Shown: positions 45,659 to 58,110, numbered from the stretch's first letter. The stretch: 64,000 bases of DNA from Aegilops tauschii subsp. strangulata (GCF_002575655.3 NC_053036.3:159378627-159442626); one strand, 5' to 3'. Made by a program: numbers and translations. Notes: generated by a model from the sequence alone, not told the origin.

Positions 45659-48459
45659 TTGGTAACTCCATTGTTTTCCCCACTTTGCCCCCAACATTCT
45701 TCCCCAGAGCCCCTCCCCTTCCCCTCCCCGACCCCCCCCCCCCCCAACCACGGCAAGCCGCCGAATCTAGTCCTCCGCCGCAGAGGTGGACCTCACACCC
45801 CGCCGGATCTACCTTCCGCACCTTGGAACCCCCAACTGCCAACTCGCCACTTCACCGGAGCCGCTTCACCGACTGGCTTGTCCACCGCTCCAGATCTCCT
45901 TGACCGCCATCATGGTCCACTACACCGGATCTGCTTAACCTGCGCCCTCATCCACCACAGTGTAGGCCCTTCACTGACTCCCTCGTCCGCCACATCGCTG
46001 GCCCTTCATACAAGCCCTCGTCCGCCGCAACACATCCGCCTCACCGAAAGCATTGTACACCGCGCCCGCCGAAGCCTTCGTCCACTGCACCGGACCCGCT
46101 CCACGGACACCATATTCAACTCCACCGGCCCTGCTTTACTGACGCCGCAGCCTCATCAGGTTATTTCAATTTGTACTCCTCCAGTTTTTCTCTTCTTTAT
46201 CGTGCAACTGTTCACTTACCATAGTGTAGGCCCTTCACTGACTCCCTCGTCCGCCACATTGCTGGCCCTTCATACAAGCCCTCGTCCGCCGCAACACATC
46301 CGCCTCACCGAAAGCACTGTACACCGCGCCCGCCGAAGCCTTCGTCCACTGCACCGGACCCGCTCCACGGACACCATATTCAACTCCACCGGCCCTGCTT
46401 TACTGACGCCGCAGCCTCATCAGGTTATTTCGATTTGTACTCCTCCGGTTTTTCTCTTCTTTATCGTGCAATTGTTCACTTACCACAGATGAGCTTTCTT
46501 GTATGTCGACATGCACCGCAACCGAAGCACCAGAGCCACTTCAGCGACGGTGACAGCCTGCCCAAACTCAACCGCAACACGAGCACCATCGACGATCCTT
46601 AGCTATCAAGTATGACAATGATACCCATACGCTGCCGAGAATCAGGTACTATTATCGAACGGTTGGCGCCTACGTTCACTTTCTTAGCATAAGCACCGCA
46701 CCTTTGAATTTCTTCAGGGCATCATTCAATTTTTCATGAGACGCGTTATTCTGCTTGCACCTGTAGGGCCATACTTCTGGCAGTGAACATGTTACATGTG
46801 CTAAATTACATACCAGTGCACATATAGTTAATATGCTTTAGTTTTGTCCTAAGTATTACTGTACTTCCTAGATATCAATGCCTACTATTTTACTTCTTGC
46901 ATGCTATATTTATGATAATGGTGTTGTTCTGATGCCACATGTTGGTTCCATCAGACTGCTTCATGTTCTCTATGCTTAATTACACATCAGCAAACTAGCA
47001 TGTGGTTCCGCTACTTTTTGTTTGTTTTACCCTACATTTTCTGATGCTAGCTATTACATCACTGCTCCGAGCCTCTGTTCATTACTTTTTTGTGTGTTCT
47101 TGATCTTCCCAAGTTGTGTGACTAATTAAAAACTAGCCAGTATTTTGGGTATGAAACCCATTTGGGCGAGAGTAGTACTAGGATGGGTGACCTCCTGGGA
47201 AGTCCTCGTGAAAGGGTTTCATATCTAGCCTACTCCAACTTGTTTGGGATAACAGGCTTCATAACTAAGGATTAATTATGGAGCTGCCAACCCCATCAAG
47301 CAAAATATTTGTTCTTTTGGGGCTGGCACCTCGAACAAGCATAAAAATATAGTGAAGCAGATATATTGTCGTGTAAGCACACACCCTTCTTTCATTAGTT
47401 TAGATGAACCATTGATGATCAATTCGAACCAGTGCATGTGATTAAAATTAATTTTACCTAAATAGAGGGTGCAGAATAAACTACAACAACTAGATTTGCA
47501 ACCACGGGATGCTGACGATATCTTCAAAGAACATTGCAACAGCAGCGAGGCTTCACAGCAACATATGGTAAGCTAGTGTGTTTTAGTACATGTGAAATGT
47601 AATGCGTGTGGGCTGCTTTCTTGGCTTGTGCCCTCAACCTGTAATCCTACAGAATTACAAATAGTTCAGTTTTCTGCTTTGCTGCATTGCTTGATTCGAA
47701 TGCTTGTTTGTTACTTGTTAGGCTATACCTGAGTTGGCCAGTATGTCAGCAGTGTCTGTTGTACTATCGTAAAGAAATGCATGCCTAGTTCATTTGAGTC
47801 CTTAACTTTTCCTCTGAACTTCATCACAAGACTGTCTTCGTAGTTTATATGAGGCCACACTGTTAAGTGCTTTCTCAGATTATTTGAACTGCTTAGATGC
47901 CTTGGCAACTTAAATATAGCGGTGGTACACTCCCTTTCAAGTTTCATCTTACCATTTTAATTTCTTTTTGGCTCATGCTGCTTTGAACCATTTAAATATA
48001 GCTTGCCATGCTCGGCAATAATTCGTATGTCGTTTACCATGTAAGCTTACTGCCTTAATCATGCGATAACTATCTCTTACTTATGTCCAGCGGAAACCTT
48101 TCAGTATGTTGTTCACACTAGGACACAATGCACAACCCCAGAATCTATTTGTGGAAGCAGTGCGCCATCCATGTTACCAGATGGTAGCACTTTAGAGGAA
48201 ACACCGCCAGAGAGCAGTCTGAGCACAGATATTATAGTTCTTGAGGCTCTACTAGAGGCAGAAAGAGATGGTGTGGCTGCCATGAATGAGGTAATCTTGA
48301 TCTTGAGGCTGGAAATTATGCAATTATCTGCACACATTATGCAAGCAACCCGAGAATTGGAGGAAGTAAGAATGCTGCATTTGAAGACGGAGGAGGTCCT
48401 GCTGTTTCTGCTATCTGAAGCCCAGGGTAATCCCAGTTCTTCTTTAGATACCAGTTGAA
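45659..48459 (+). CDS. Gene-like unit of unknown function with coiled-coil last exon
   Basis: A C-rich 5' region (14 C in a row at 45732-45745) opens a Pro/Ser/Thr-rich frame at 45659-46492 that includes a 264 bp in-frame tandem duplication. CAG|GTTATTT donor-like and TTCACTTACCA(T/C)AG acceptor-like sites fall inside each repeat unit, so the repeat may be exon plus short intron. A convincing last exon (about 48091-48459, acceptor CCAG) encodes a Glu/Leu-rich coiled coil ending at TGA. I do not recognise the protein. Its layout and coiled-coil tail resemble the TnpA-like genes of the neighbouring CACTA elements, so it may be a related decayed unit. Exons between 46500 and 48090 are not resolved. 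Confidence 0.3.
45957..46489 (+). repeat. 264 bp tandem duplication (2 copies, in frame)
   Basis: 'tgtaggcccttcactgactc' occurs at 45961 and 46225. The copies differ at only a handful of positions. 264 is 88 codons, so the frame is kept. Each unit ends 'ttcacttacca(t/c)ag'. Confidence 0.95.
47151..47260 (+). other. 5S rRNA-derived fragment with RTE-like tail
   Basis: 47162-47210 is a 49-base match to the 3' half of plant 5S rRNA, including the IE and box C region (ggatgggtgacctcctggga). It is bracketed by an inverted 9-mer, ATGAAACCC (47151) and GGGTTTCAT (47214). It is followed by 'cctactccaacttgtttggg' (47229-47248), similar to the 3' ends of plant RTE-type retroposons. The 5' half of 5S, including box A, is missing, so this is not a 5S gene. 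Confidence 0.8.
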
Positions 48460-48929
48460 ATTGTCAATAGATTATTGTACTTGCATGTTGTGTCATGTCT
48501 CTGAATGGATTATGTTGTAAGACCCCCTATGTTGTCCATGTGTTGTAATGATCCGAATTTTTTAGGCGAGGAAATCATCAGTACTTGTATGATTGACATA
48601 AGGTGAACTGTTTTTCGTGTGAGCATGTTGTATTGGATGAAATAACTGTTTGACTCAAAGTGTATCCAACCTACTGAATTCAAAGATCACGGCATTTCTA
48701 AATCATAATCATATATAAAGGTGGAATACATCTTTGTTATGGTTTTGAAGAAATAAATAACAAAACGTAGAATTATCGGTGGATATTCGTAATCAAATAC
48801 AAATTGGATTTGAATTTAGTTGCCAGGGCCCAGGGCAAACATGAATGCTAATTCTCCCAAGTTTTGAACGAAGCGGCTAAACACCCACTATCATTTGTGG
48901 GCTGCCCGATGCAAGTGTTTGCGAGATGG

Positions 48930-49440
48930 AAATTACTGTCTACCCCTGACACTTTGACATCCTTATCGACCGGATTTACACTGTTGTCAATAGGGGTAGA
49001 CTAGTAACTTCAATCAGACGTGACACGACCGCCTCTAAGCCCATTCCGACACGGTGGGTGCCAAACGTGGGCGGCAAAACACATTTGATTCAAGCTCGTC
49101 CGGAAGACATGTGTCTCTCCCTCCATTTCCCCATTCATACACGGTGGGCGGCAAAAAAACTCTCCTCGCCTGAAATCAATGTAGGCAAATATTTTAAATA
49201 GGGGCAGATGTGTAACTTCCCCCAGACGTGACACAACCGCCCTACCTGTCAGCCCCGTTCATACACCGTGGGCGCCAACCGTGGGCGACAAAACACCCTC
49301 TCCTCGCCCGAAATCGCTACCGGCAAATATTTTGGAGATGCGAGATTACCGTCCTATCCCCAACCGACGTGATGTCCGAAATTTTAAATGGGGGATAAGT
49401 TCGTAACTTTCCCACATTTCAGACAAGCGTGTCCCAAAGT
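48930..49440. repeat. ~208 bp diverged tandem repeats at the start of E1
   Basis: The phrase 'cagacgtgacac(g/a)accgcc' occurs at about 49014 and 49223, with a decayed third unit ending 'tttcagacaag' near 49430. Each unit also has 'cataca(c)cggtgggcg' and 'gtaacttcc(c)'. Confidence 0.65.
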
Positions 49441-49879
49441 TTGAGATCCCCCTCCCCCTCCATTTCCCCATTCATACATCGTCGGCGCCACAACAACCTC
49501 CCCACTCCGGCCAGCCTCCTCCGTCCGCCACCCCATCCTCCACCTTGTCGGAGACGCTACCCCGTCGTCCATTGCAAGAGATGGACGTCTCTCATCCACG
49601 GCGCCGGACCAGGATCCTTTCATCGCGTCCTCTCGCTTCATCGGCGCCGTCGTCCACCTTGTCGTTGCCGCTCCTACGACCGCCTCGTCCACGGCAACAG
49701 GATTTATCCCCCGACCCGGCCGTCTGCCGTCTAAAGTCTTCTTCCCCGCCGCCGACAACCATCGCACCCGCAACACCCTCAATGTATCAGCAGGGGCCTA
49801 CACGGCATTGCAAGAGAGGTGGTACTCTTCCATATGTGCTTAAGTAATTGATCTCACCCAGAAAATCGATCGTAAATTG

Positions 49880-50862
49880 TTTACTGTACTTTGTCCGTAC
49901 CAAATCGTAGTGGCTAGTTGAAAGCAAACATTGGTTGCGAAGTAGCTTTGTCTGGTTTGCACCTTCAGATACGCCATGGCACGGTCACTATACTCTTAAA
50001 GCTTATGGTTTTCCTCCTTTATATTCACTACCATCATCGTAGGTGCTTCGTGTCGTGCTAGCACTACTCCTCAAGACCTCAACCCATCAAGCAAAACAAC
50101 ATGCCACTCATAATTTAGGTGTTGAAATACGAATCTGATATGTTGCTCATATTACTAAAATAGAGAGCATTTAATTGGTCACCTAATGTTCCTATATTCG
50201 TTTCGAAAAGCATGTGCGCCACCCACTGGTCTAGCTAGTTCCACTTTCCTGATTTTACTCTTGATGCTTAGGGTTTTCCCCTTTTATCTACTCTACTATG
50301 ATCTGCGTAGGTGCTTTCTGTCATGCTAGCATGATTCCACCCATCAAGCTAAACAACACAGGGCTTAGTTGTTCAAATATGATTGTGATATGATACTGAT
50401 ATTAGTTAACAGACACATTTAATTGGTTAGCTAAAGGTCCCACTTGAGTTTCCAAATGCATGTCGCGACATATAGAGAGACAGCAGAATTGCATTTCCTT
50501 GTCACTTGTTGACTGTACTTTCTTGTCCATACCAAATCTTAGTTGTTATTTCAAAGCAAAGATCAGTTGCTAACTACCCTTTGCGCGGTTTGCAGCTTCA
50601 GATCTGCCATCCCACTGCCACGGTCAACACTGTACTCATCATGTTTACGGTTTCCCCATTTTATGATGACCACGATCAGCCTACGTGGTTCGTGTCGTAA
50701 TAGCACTTCTCCACCCATCGAGCTAAACAAGCTTAGTTGTACAAATTCAAATATGATATTATGCTGATATTAGTAAAACTGAGAGATGTTTAATTGGTCA
50801 GCTAAATGTTCCTACTTTAGTTTCAAAATGCATGTGAGCCACATATGGAGAGACCGGAAGGA
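49880..50862. repeat. Three ~300-340 bp diverged tandem units in an E1 intron
   Basis: Units start near 49880, 50226 and 50510. Each contains in order 'cttcaga(t)', 'ggttttcc(t/c)c', 'gtgctt(c)(g/t)tgtc', 'cccatc(a/g)agc(t/a)aa', 'gatattagt', 'tttaattggt(c/t)a' and 'aaatgcatgtg'. They are not coding. Confidence 0.65.
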
Positions 50863-51316
50863 ATACTATTTCTCTGTGGGCAACCGACATTGTATAGAAA
50901 GACTTGTAATATCTTCAATCTGCTTGCTCTTCTGCTCTTCTTTAAGATGATCCTCTTCTCTTCTTTAATAAGTATGTTCCTTGTTGGGAAGAGTAGCAGA
51001 GACATTTGCGGTCGACTGGTCAAGTCGAGTCGTTCTCCCTTAGTATATTTTGAATCTGTCAGGTCAGGTCGACTTGTTCTTCTTTACTATATGTTGAAGC
51101 TGTCATCTGCGAAGTATCATCACTTCTGGAGCTCTCATATTTTGAGTAGTAGGCCACATTATATTAATGCACACAGCAAGTTATAGCATGCATGGCATCT
51201 CTCAGAAGAATTGCAGAGATAGCACAAAGGGGTTTACAGGGAGGCAGTATTGGATCAGAATCACTTCTGCATTACAAAGATAATCTCACTTGTTTTTATA
51301 TTTTCATGCATGTCAG

Positions 51317-53244
51317 GTACTGAACATTATCAAAATGAATATGAGAATGGGCGCATGAGAGGAATATTGCGGAACAATCCACTGGCTAACAAACTTGGCA
51401 TGGTGGAGGATGGCCTATCTTATTCACCCATCAAGGTGCTTGCTCTAACTTGGCAAGGTTGTATTGGTCGCACATATTTTGCATCTGACCTCTTGCATTA
51501 CTTCTACTTTGTTACACCATCTGCTTAGTTTAAGCATCATATATGAGTATATGCCATACCTATCCATTTTCTGCACCTATTACATGTGTCGTCATACTAT
51601 GTTTTTCCAGTCAAATGTTGTTCTTTCGTAATAGATGTCCAAAGGGAAGAGGGTGAGTGCAGATCCTCAAGGAGTACAAACTAGGTATTTGGAAAAGGTA
51701 GTGATACCTGATGAATCAGATAGATCAGCAGCCATAGAAAACACAGGCCCAACTATACCACACTCTACCCCTACTCCACTGGCCAAACCCCTATTAGAAC
51801 TGTTGACAGCCCAGCGTCAGGTACTGTCTATGATATCAATTCAAAATTTGAACTCCTAAATTTCTGCATGTGCCTTACCCTCTCTCTTGTATGAAAACTA
51901 ATTTCAGATGAAGCTCCTTGCTCAAAGGATCATAGGATCTCACAACAATACTGGGCTCTGCATTGCTCTTTAGTACCTCTTGCCCTTTGTCAGCATACGT
52001 ACACTCATTGCTGTTTGATTATGTAGCATCACTGTAAATGTTCGCTTCTTTATCCTCCCTTTGCTTGAAATTATAAGATCTATATTTACTCTTAGATAAA
52101 TGTAGAATTAACACAATGGTTATGAAGTTTTGGATTGCTCATGTATGTACATGTTGTCATGTACTCCCTCTGTATCAAATTAATTGTTGATCAATTGGAT
52201 GTATTTAGAACTTAATAGTGCTAGATACATCCATTTGATCGACAAGTTATAACGGACGGTGGTGGTATTACTATACTTGCATCACGAGATAGTTGATTGT
52301 CTAGCATTACTCTGCATCTTATTTGCCCTGCCCTCCACTTTCTCCAAATTATCATATATACATTTACTCTTACCAAAATGTTGAATAAAGCCAATGCCAC
52401 TGCACACGTTGATGTCTGCATTCCTCTTGTCAGTACCTTTTGCCTTGTAACCATGTACTTAATTAATTGCTATTTGATTATGTATCATCAGTCTCCACCT
52501 GAGCTTCATTATCCTCTGTTTCTTCCAATATTATTTGATCTATATTTACTCTTTGCAAAATGTAGAAAAATGGCAACGCTTATAGAGAATTTTCTTTGGG
52601 GAATTTATTGAATTATCCTTCCATCAACATGGAGATGGGCTTTGTCCAGCCCGTGTTAACATGTAATGTAAGCTCATCCTTCTCAAGCCTTCAAACTTTG
52701 TTCTAGTATAGAGTTGGATAGGCATCATTTTCTCCACTGTTGTTTACTTTGCTGTTTACATCTGATTGGATGTTTGCAACAACTACCAGTTTTAAATTGT
52801 AGTTGTAAAAACATGTTACTTATGCAGAACAGATCCATTTATTTGCTTATATAATTGTGAAACCTGTTACGTGTCTCCTTGTTTCTCTTTCAGAGTCGTA
52901 TCTCTTATGCCAGGCAGAACTTTAGGGAAGATAGTGAGCCAAATCATATTGAGGACAGCGAGATGACCCCAAGGTCCTGTCTTGATGAAGACAGTGAGTT
53001 GAAGCTACTCACTAGCAGGTGTGAGACAACCTCTGTGCATTCGCTGCCTCAATCAGTTCGACTGCTTCAGTCTCAACTTAAAGAGGAAAGGCTTGCTTCA
53101 GCTCAGCTCCGACTTGAAGTCAAACATGCAAAGAAGATGTCAGAGGAATGCCATACAGCTAGGGATGGAGCATCTATCGTTGACACAACTGAGGTCTCAT
53201 CAGCTTGTTCGGCTACTTGCGGGGCCCATCCTGTAAAGGCCTAG
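51317..53244 (+). pseudogene. TnpA-like gene of CACTA E1, partial
   Basis: Exons inferred with GT/AG borders are 51317-51435, 51635-51820, 51908 to about 51970, and 52894-53244 (stop TAG). They match E2 in order: the 'SYSP...ALTW' exon border, a 'V(Q/K)TR...' exon and the last exon with EDSEMTPRSCL and a VRLLQSQLKEERLASAQLR coiled coil. The E2 exon with the plant-transposase-like WWQYRNYLKK...YF region is missing here, so the protein would lack its probable DNA-binding core. TnpA proteins bind subterminal repeats of CACTA elements. The upstream first exon may be the C-rich segment at 49440-49850. Confidence 0.5.
52164..52265. mobile_element. Stowaway MITE, decayed
   Basis: CTCCCTCTGTATC at the left with TA before it (52162-52163), and a right end 'acggacggtggtgg' then TA. 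The interior 'gatgtattta...tagatacatccatt' is an inverted pair. Length is 102 bp, inside an intron of the E1 gene. Confidence 0.65.
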
Positions 53245-53479
53245 TGCCTTCTGAAGTGCTCTCAGTTTTGTATATCCTTTTGTCGGCGCGTTTATATGCA
53301 CTGGTGGCGACCTTTGATGCCCAGTGTATGTAATCAGTGGTCACGTTGCGCTTTATTATCACCGGTAGCGAACTTTGATTCCCAGTGGATGTAATATGCC
53401 GTAATTTCTTTATTGTATAGTCTAGGTTTATTCTTTGATCGATATGATGTAATTTGGGCCGGAAGGTTCAGTGGATCTC

Positions 53480-54310
53480 AGTGTTGTCGGTCTTCAGGCC
53501 GGCCCGTTACTCATATGGGCCAAAACGTGGGCCTATAATCATCTTGGGCCATTAGCAGGTCTAACACTATAGTAGTTTCCCGCCTTTAACAGGCCGAGTA
53601 AAGTTCTAGCCAGCTGGGCCAGAGAATACCATGGGCTTTTAACAGGCTAAAACCTAGATTGGGCCAGCGTTGGGCCGAAAAATTCACGGGCCAATACTGG
53701 CCAAAACTGCCTAAGGCACATGTTTGGCCCAAATAGGACGAGCAGTTAACAGGCCAAAATATATCTCGGGCTAGTTTGGCCCAATAAAATTATGGGCTTT
53801 AAGCAGGCCGGTATCCATGTGGGCCATAGGCCCAAAAGTGTCATGGGCCATTATCAGATGGGCTATAAGCAGGCCTGATTCAACGCGGGCTGTAATTAGG
53901 CCCAATTGTTCCACGAGCCATTAACAGGCCGATAGGCCTATTGGGCTGAAATTTATCCACGAAGACTACGGGCCGTTAAGAGGCCTAAAGTTACTTCGGG
54001 CAAGAAATAGCCCAGTTTCTGCATGGCCGTAAAAGGGCCTAAAGTTAAACCGGGCCGATAGCGTCCCAGATGCACCACGGGCCGCTAACAGGCCGAAACT
54101 ATTATCAGGACGAACTGGTTAACGGGCTTTTAACACGCTGAAATACAAACATGTCTTAGAATGGGCCCAAAAGAACAGTGGCGTGTTAACGGGCCTGATC
54201 CGATATGGGTCGTAATTTGGCCCAAAACACGGCAGGATGTGAACGGGCCTGATTTGCTATGGGCCTCAATTTGGCCCAAAAGATGGTAGGTTGTTAACGG
54301 GCCAGCCCAC
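53480..54310. repeat. GGCC-rich subterminal repeats of E1
   Basis: More than 25 copies of a short motif around 'gggcc(c)' combined with 'ttaacaggcc' or 'ttaacgggc' occur at 20-35 bp spacing. Such arrays are the usual TnpA binding region of CACTA elements. The mirror array in E2 is at 57000-57740. Confidence 0.7.
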
Positions 54311-54810
54311 TAGTGTCTGAAAAACATGGTGGGCCTTTAGCTGGGCCGGCCTTTTCACCAGAATGGGCCTCTATTGGGATGTGCCACGTGTCGACGTATC
54401 ATAGGCGCCTCCTGTCCAATGAGTGGATGACATCTGTCCGAACGTTGAGCCAACATGTGTTTCCTCCGGCCAATGAGAATTTTACACGTGGAAAATCCCC
54501 ATTGGTCCGGGCTATTAACGGGTTATCGGATCCAAAACCGGACCCGATAGCTTAACGGTGACCCGTTACGGCCGATGCCACGTGTCGGTCACCCTTGACG
54601 AAAGCACTTCTATGACGCGTGATTTATCGTCATGGAAGTGGACACTTCCGTGATGATAATTTTGGTAATGTCATGGAACACTTCTACGACAGCACAGGTA
54701 TGAATATCTTGATTCTGTCATAAAATTGTCATGGATGTACATGCATGACAGAAAACGTGACCTACTGTGACAAACACGTATCATCATGGAAGTGTCTTTT
54801 TTTTGTAGTG

Positions 54811-54969
54811 ATGGGCACGTATCAAGGAGGAAATGACAAGGACTTAAGGATGATCAGGTGCCGGTTCAGAAATATTTTTAACCCGGAGCACAACCTGTCA
54901 AATTTGTTCTTGTGTTTATTTTGCAGGATTAGTTTAACATGGATAAATCCAAATTAAACTGGGGGCTAA
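54811..54969 (+). other. Internal remnant of the LTR-C retrotransposon
   Basis: 158 bp between the end of E1 and LTR-C. It ends in a purine-rich 'aaactgggggctaa' like the tract before LTR-A and LTR-B. No gene. Confidence 0.5.
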
Positions 54970-55585
54970 TGTCGTGGACATGCCCCGCGGTATGACCCGG
55001 TCGGATATATGACCCGGCCGGGACTTGGCGCTTCATCGGTAACCCGCCGGAGGACCGACGACTCACAGTTCTGGCAGCTCACTAGCCTGGCGACTCACTG
55101 ATGGCCCCGATGGCGGGGCAGGTAGAAGACAAGGCCCAAGGCCAAGAAGTCTAGCTCATGTTATGGTGGGCCGGCTTAAGATGAAAGGCATAAGGAATAT
55201 TCTCATACAAAGGAAGCAAGACTAGGACTCAAGTTTTAATAGAGTAATCCTAATCCTACTAGGACTAGTCATGTAACCCGCCCCTTCAACTTATATAAGA
55301 AGGGGCGGGACACCACAAGAGGGACAAGTTTCACAAGTTTAGACAGACAAGTCAATAGCTCTCGAGAGAGAGGTAGACAAAGAGCACCCTTGTAATCGTG
55401 AGCATCATCATCATCAATATCAATGAAGCAGGATGTAGGCTTTTACCTCCACCGTGAGGGGCCGAACCTGGGTAAAACCTCGCGTCTCTCGATTCCGAAC
55501 GACCCCTTTCAAGCAACCACATAGATGCATTGGCCTCACGACTAAGTCCTCACACTAGGACATCTGCCGTGACAAATCCACGACA
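54970..55585 (+). repeat. LTR-C, relative of LTR-A and LTR-B
   Basis: 616 bp, TGTCGTGGAC...CCACGACA, with TATATAAG at 55292-55299 and the shared 'gtaggcttttacc' leader and 'gccgtgaca' end. No partner LTR is in the window. It is a 3' LTR with a truncated interior. Confidence 0.7.
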
Positions 55586-56487
55586 GAGGAGTTTATCATC
55601 CTCATTTGTGCCTCTTTGATAATGCGTGAGTACTTCATTGTAGACCTACGGGTCCATATTTAGTAGCTAGATGGCTTCCTCTCTCTCTCTTTTGATTCTC
55701 AATACAATGGTCTCTTGGAGATCCATATGATGTAACTCTTTTTGCGGTGTGTTTGTTGGGATCTGATGAACTTTGAGTTTATGATCAGATCTATGTTTTT
55801 ATCCATGAAAGTTATTTGAGTCTTCTTTGATCTCTTATATGCATGATTGCTTATAGCCTCGTATTTCTTCTCTGATATTTGGGTTTTGTTTGGCCAACTT
55901 GATCTATTTATCTTGCAATGGTAAGAGGTGCTTTGTGATGGGTTCGATCTTACAGTGTTTGATCCCAGTGACAGAAGGGGAACTGACACGTATGTATCGT
56001 TGCTATTAAGAATAACAATATGGGGTATATTTCTACATAAGTAGATCGTGTCTACATCATGCCATCGTTCTTATTGCATTACTCTATTTTCCCATGAACT
56101 TAATACACTGGATGCATGTTGGATAGCGGTTGATGTGTGGAGTAATAGTAGTAGATGCAGGCAGGAGTCGGTCTACTAATCTTGGATGTGATACCTATAT
56201 AATGATCATTGCCTGGATATCATCATGATTATTTGAAGTTTTATCAATTGCCCAACAGTAATTCGTTTACCCACCGTTTGCTATTTTTTCTTGAGAGAAG
56301 CCACTAGTGAAATCTACGGCCCCCGGGTCTCTTCCTTATTATATTTGCCTTCGCGATCTATTTTGATTGTTCCATGCTATTATATTATCTATTTTGGATG
56401 TTTATGGGCTTTATTAAACACTTTTATATTATTTTTGGGACTAACCTATTGACCAAGAGCCCAGTGCCAGTTCCTGTTTTTTCCCTT
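55586..56487 (+). other. Fragment of an abundant LTR-retrotransposon leader
   Basis: I recognise the style of the phrases 'gtttacccaccgtttgctat' and 'ggcccccgggtctc' from high-copy Triticeae LTR retrotransposons, but cannot name the family. It is non-coding. It is cut by LTR-C at the left and by CACTA E2 at the right. Confidence 0.4.
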
Positions 56488-57542
56488 CACTACAAAAAAA
56501 TACACTTTAGTGATGATACGTGTTTGTCACAGTAGGTCGCGTTTTTTGTCATGCATGTACATCCATAACAATTTTATGACAGAATCAAGATAGTCATACC
56601 TGTGCTGTCGTAGAAGTGTTCCATGACATTACCAAAATTATCATCACGGAAGTGTCCACTTCCATGACGATAAATCGCGCGTCACAGAAGTGCTTTCGTC
56701 AAGGGTGACCGACACATGGCATCCACCGTAACGGAACGCCGTTAAGCTATTGGGTCGGGTTTTGGATCCGATAACCCGTTAACAACCCTGACCAATGGGG
56801 ATTTTCCACGTGTAAAATCATCATTGGCTGGAGGAAACACGTGTCGGCTCACCGTTGGGACAGATGTCATCCGCTCATTGGACCGAAGGCGCCTATGATA
56901 CGGTGACACGTGGCACGGCCCAACAAAGGCCCATTCCTGTGAAAAGGCCGGCCCGTTTGACTTGGTCAAAAGGTGGCGGGCCGGCCCACGGAAAGCCTGT
57001 TCACGACATGTTCGCATATAGCCCATTTACAGCCCGCTAACCCAGGGCCCGTTACGCCCTATCCGAATTAGGCCCAGTAGCGTCATCTGGGCCGTCCAAT
57101 ATGATTCAGCCCATTTTAACTTCTGGCCCATGTGTGGCCCATGACTTCTTTCGGCCCATATGAGGACCTTTGTAACTCTTGGCCCATTAACGGCCCGTGG
57201 TGAAACTGGCCCGTAATGAACAGTGTATCACTTTATACCCATTAACGGCCCGTTATTCCATTGGGCCGTTTCCAGCCCAAGTTATCTTTCGGCCTTCTCA
57301 GGGCCCATTGATTCTTGGGCTCATTTGCAGCATTCAGTTACATACGGCCCGTTACTGTCATTTTCTGCTTGTGGGCCAAATTCAGCCCGTCGTTACAGTC
57401 GGCCCGTTTGCGGACCGTTAATACGTTGGGCCGTTTTCATGTCAAAAAAACCCGTTGGGCTGTTTTCATAGAGTTATCAAATACGGCCTATTAACGGCCC
57501 GTTATGGTCCACGAATAGTACGGCCCATGATTGGCGAAATGA

Positions 57543-57737
57543 TGATACGCCCCGTAGAAGGCCCATGGATAGTACGGCCCGTAGAAGGCCCATGGATCGT
57601 ATGGCCTGTAGAAGGCCCATGGACCCTATGGCCCATAGAAGGCCCATGGACCCTAAGGCCCGTATAGAAGGCCGATGGATCCTACGGCCGGACGAAGGCC
57701 CATGGATCATACGGCCTACAGGAGGCCCATGGTTACA
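57543..57737. repeat. ~30 bp subterminal tandem repeats of E2
   Basis: About seven units of 'gaaggcccatgga(t/c)c(g/c)ta(t/c)ggcc' with 29-31 bp period. They end at 57737, where the array decays. Confidence 0.85.
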
Positions 57738-58110
57738 ACAGTCCGTGTGTTGCCATGATTATTTTGGCCTAGTTACCAAAAATAGGCTATTGTGGCCACT
57801 AGAAACAAACAAAAAAAGAACTGCAGTGACTACAAGCAAACAACTAAACAAGACAATAAGGAAATAAGTAAGCAAGCAATTAACGCTAGCCTATTACCAC
57901 TATTACACATATTACATCCACTGGGCATCAAAGTTCGCCACCAGTGCAAATATAGGGAACAAAGCAGCACATTACATACACTGGCCGTCAAAATTGGCCA
58001 CCAGTGCAAATAAACGTGGCAGCAAAACAAGAGCATAACTGAAACAACTTCAGAAGAGCTCAAGAAACGTTATCCTGGGTATCCACCATGCTGGCAATAA
58101 GCTTAGCAAG

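Larger units (their letters stand above)
48900..54810 (+). mobile_element. CACTA transposon E1 (left end not found)
   Basis: The right terminus at 54810 reads ...TTTTTTTTGTAGTG, the complement of CACTACAAAAAAAA. The terminal ~500 bp is repeated in inverted form at 56488-57000. Inside lie subterminal GGCCC/GGGCC-rich repeats (53480-54310) and a TnpA-like gene. The matching left terminus was not found, so the left limit (placed before the 208 bp repeats) is a guess. CACTA ends, subterminal repeats and the TnpA-like gene together support the class. Confidence 0.65.

Noticed and set aside
47161..47210. 5S rRNA gene
   Set aside because: Only the 3' half is present; box A and the first ~60 bases are missing.
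45000..49000. Left CACTA terminus of E1
   Set aside because: No CACTAC followed by A-rich sequence and the 'gacactt' continuation was found; the left border stays open.
54811..56487. E1 and E2 as two ends of a single CACTA element with the spacer as its interior
   Set aside because: The CACTA termini point toward the spacer (…TAGTG then CACTA…), so the spacer is outside both elements.
57197..57867. Frames encoding a 10-residue repeat in the E2 subterminal region
   Set aside because: They are translations of the 30 bp DNA repeat that probably serves as binding sites, with no start context or exon structure.
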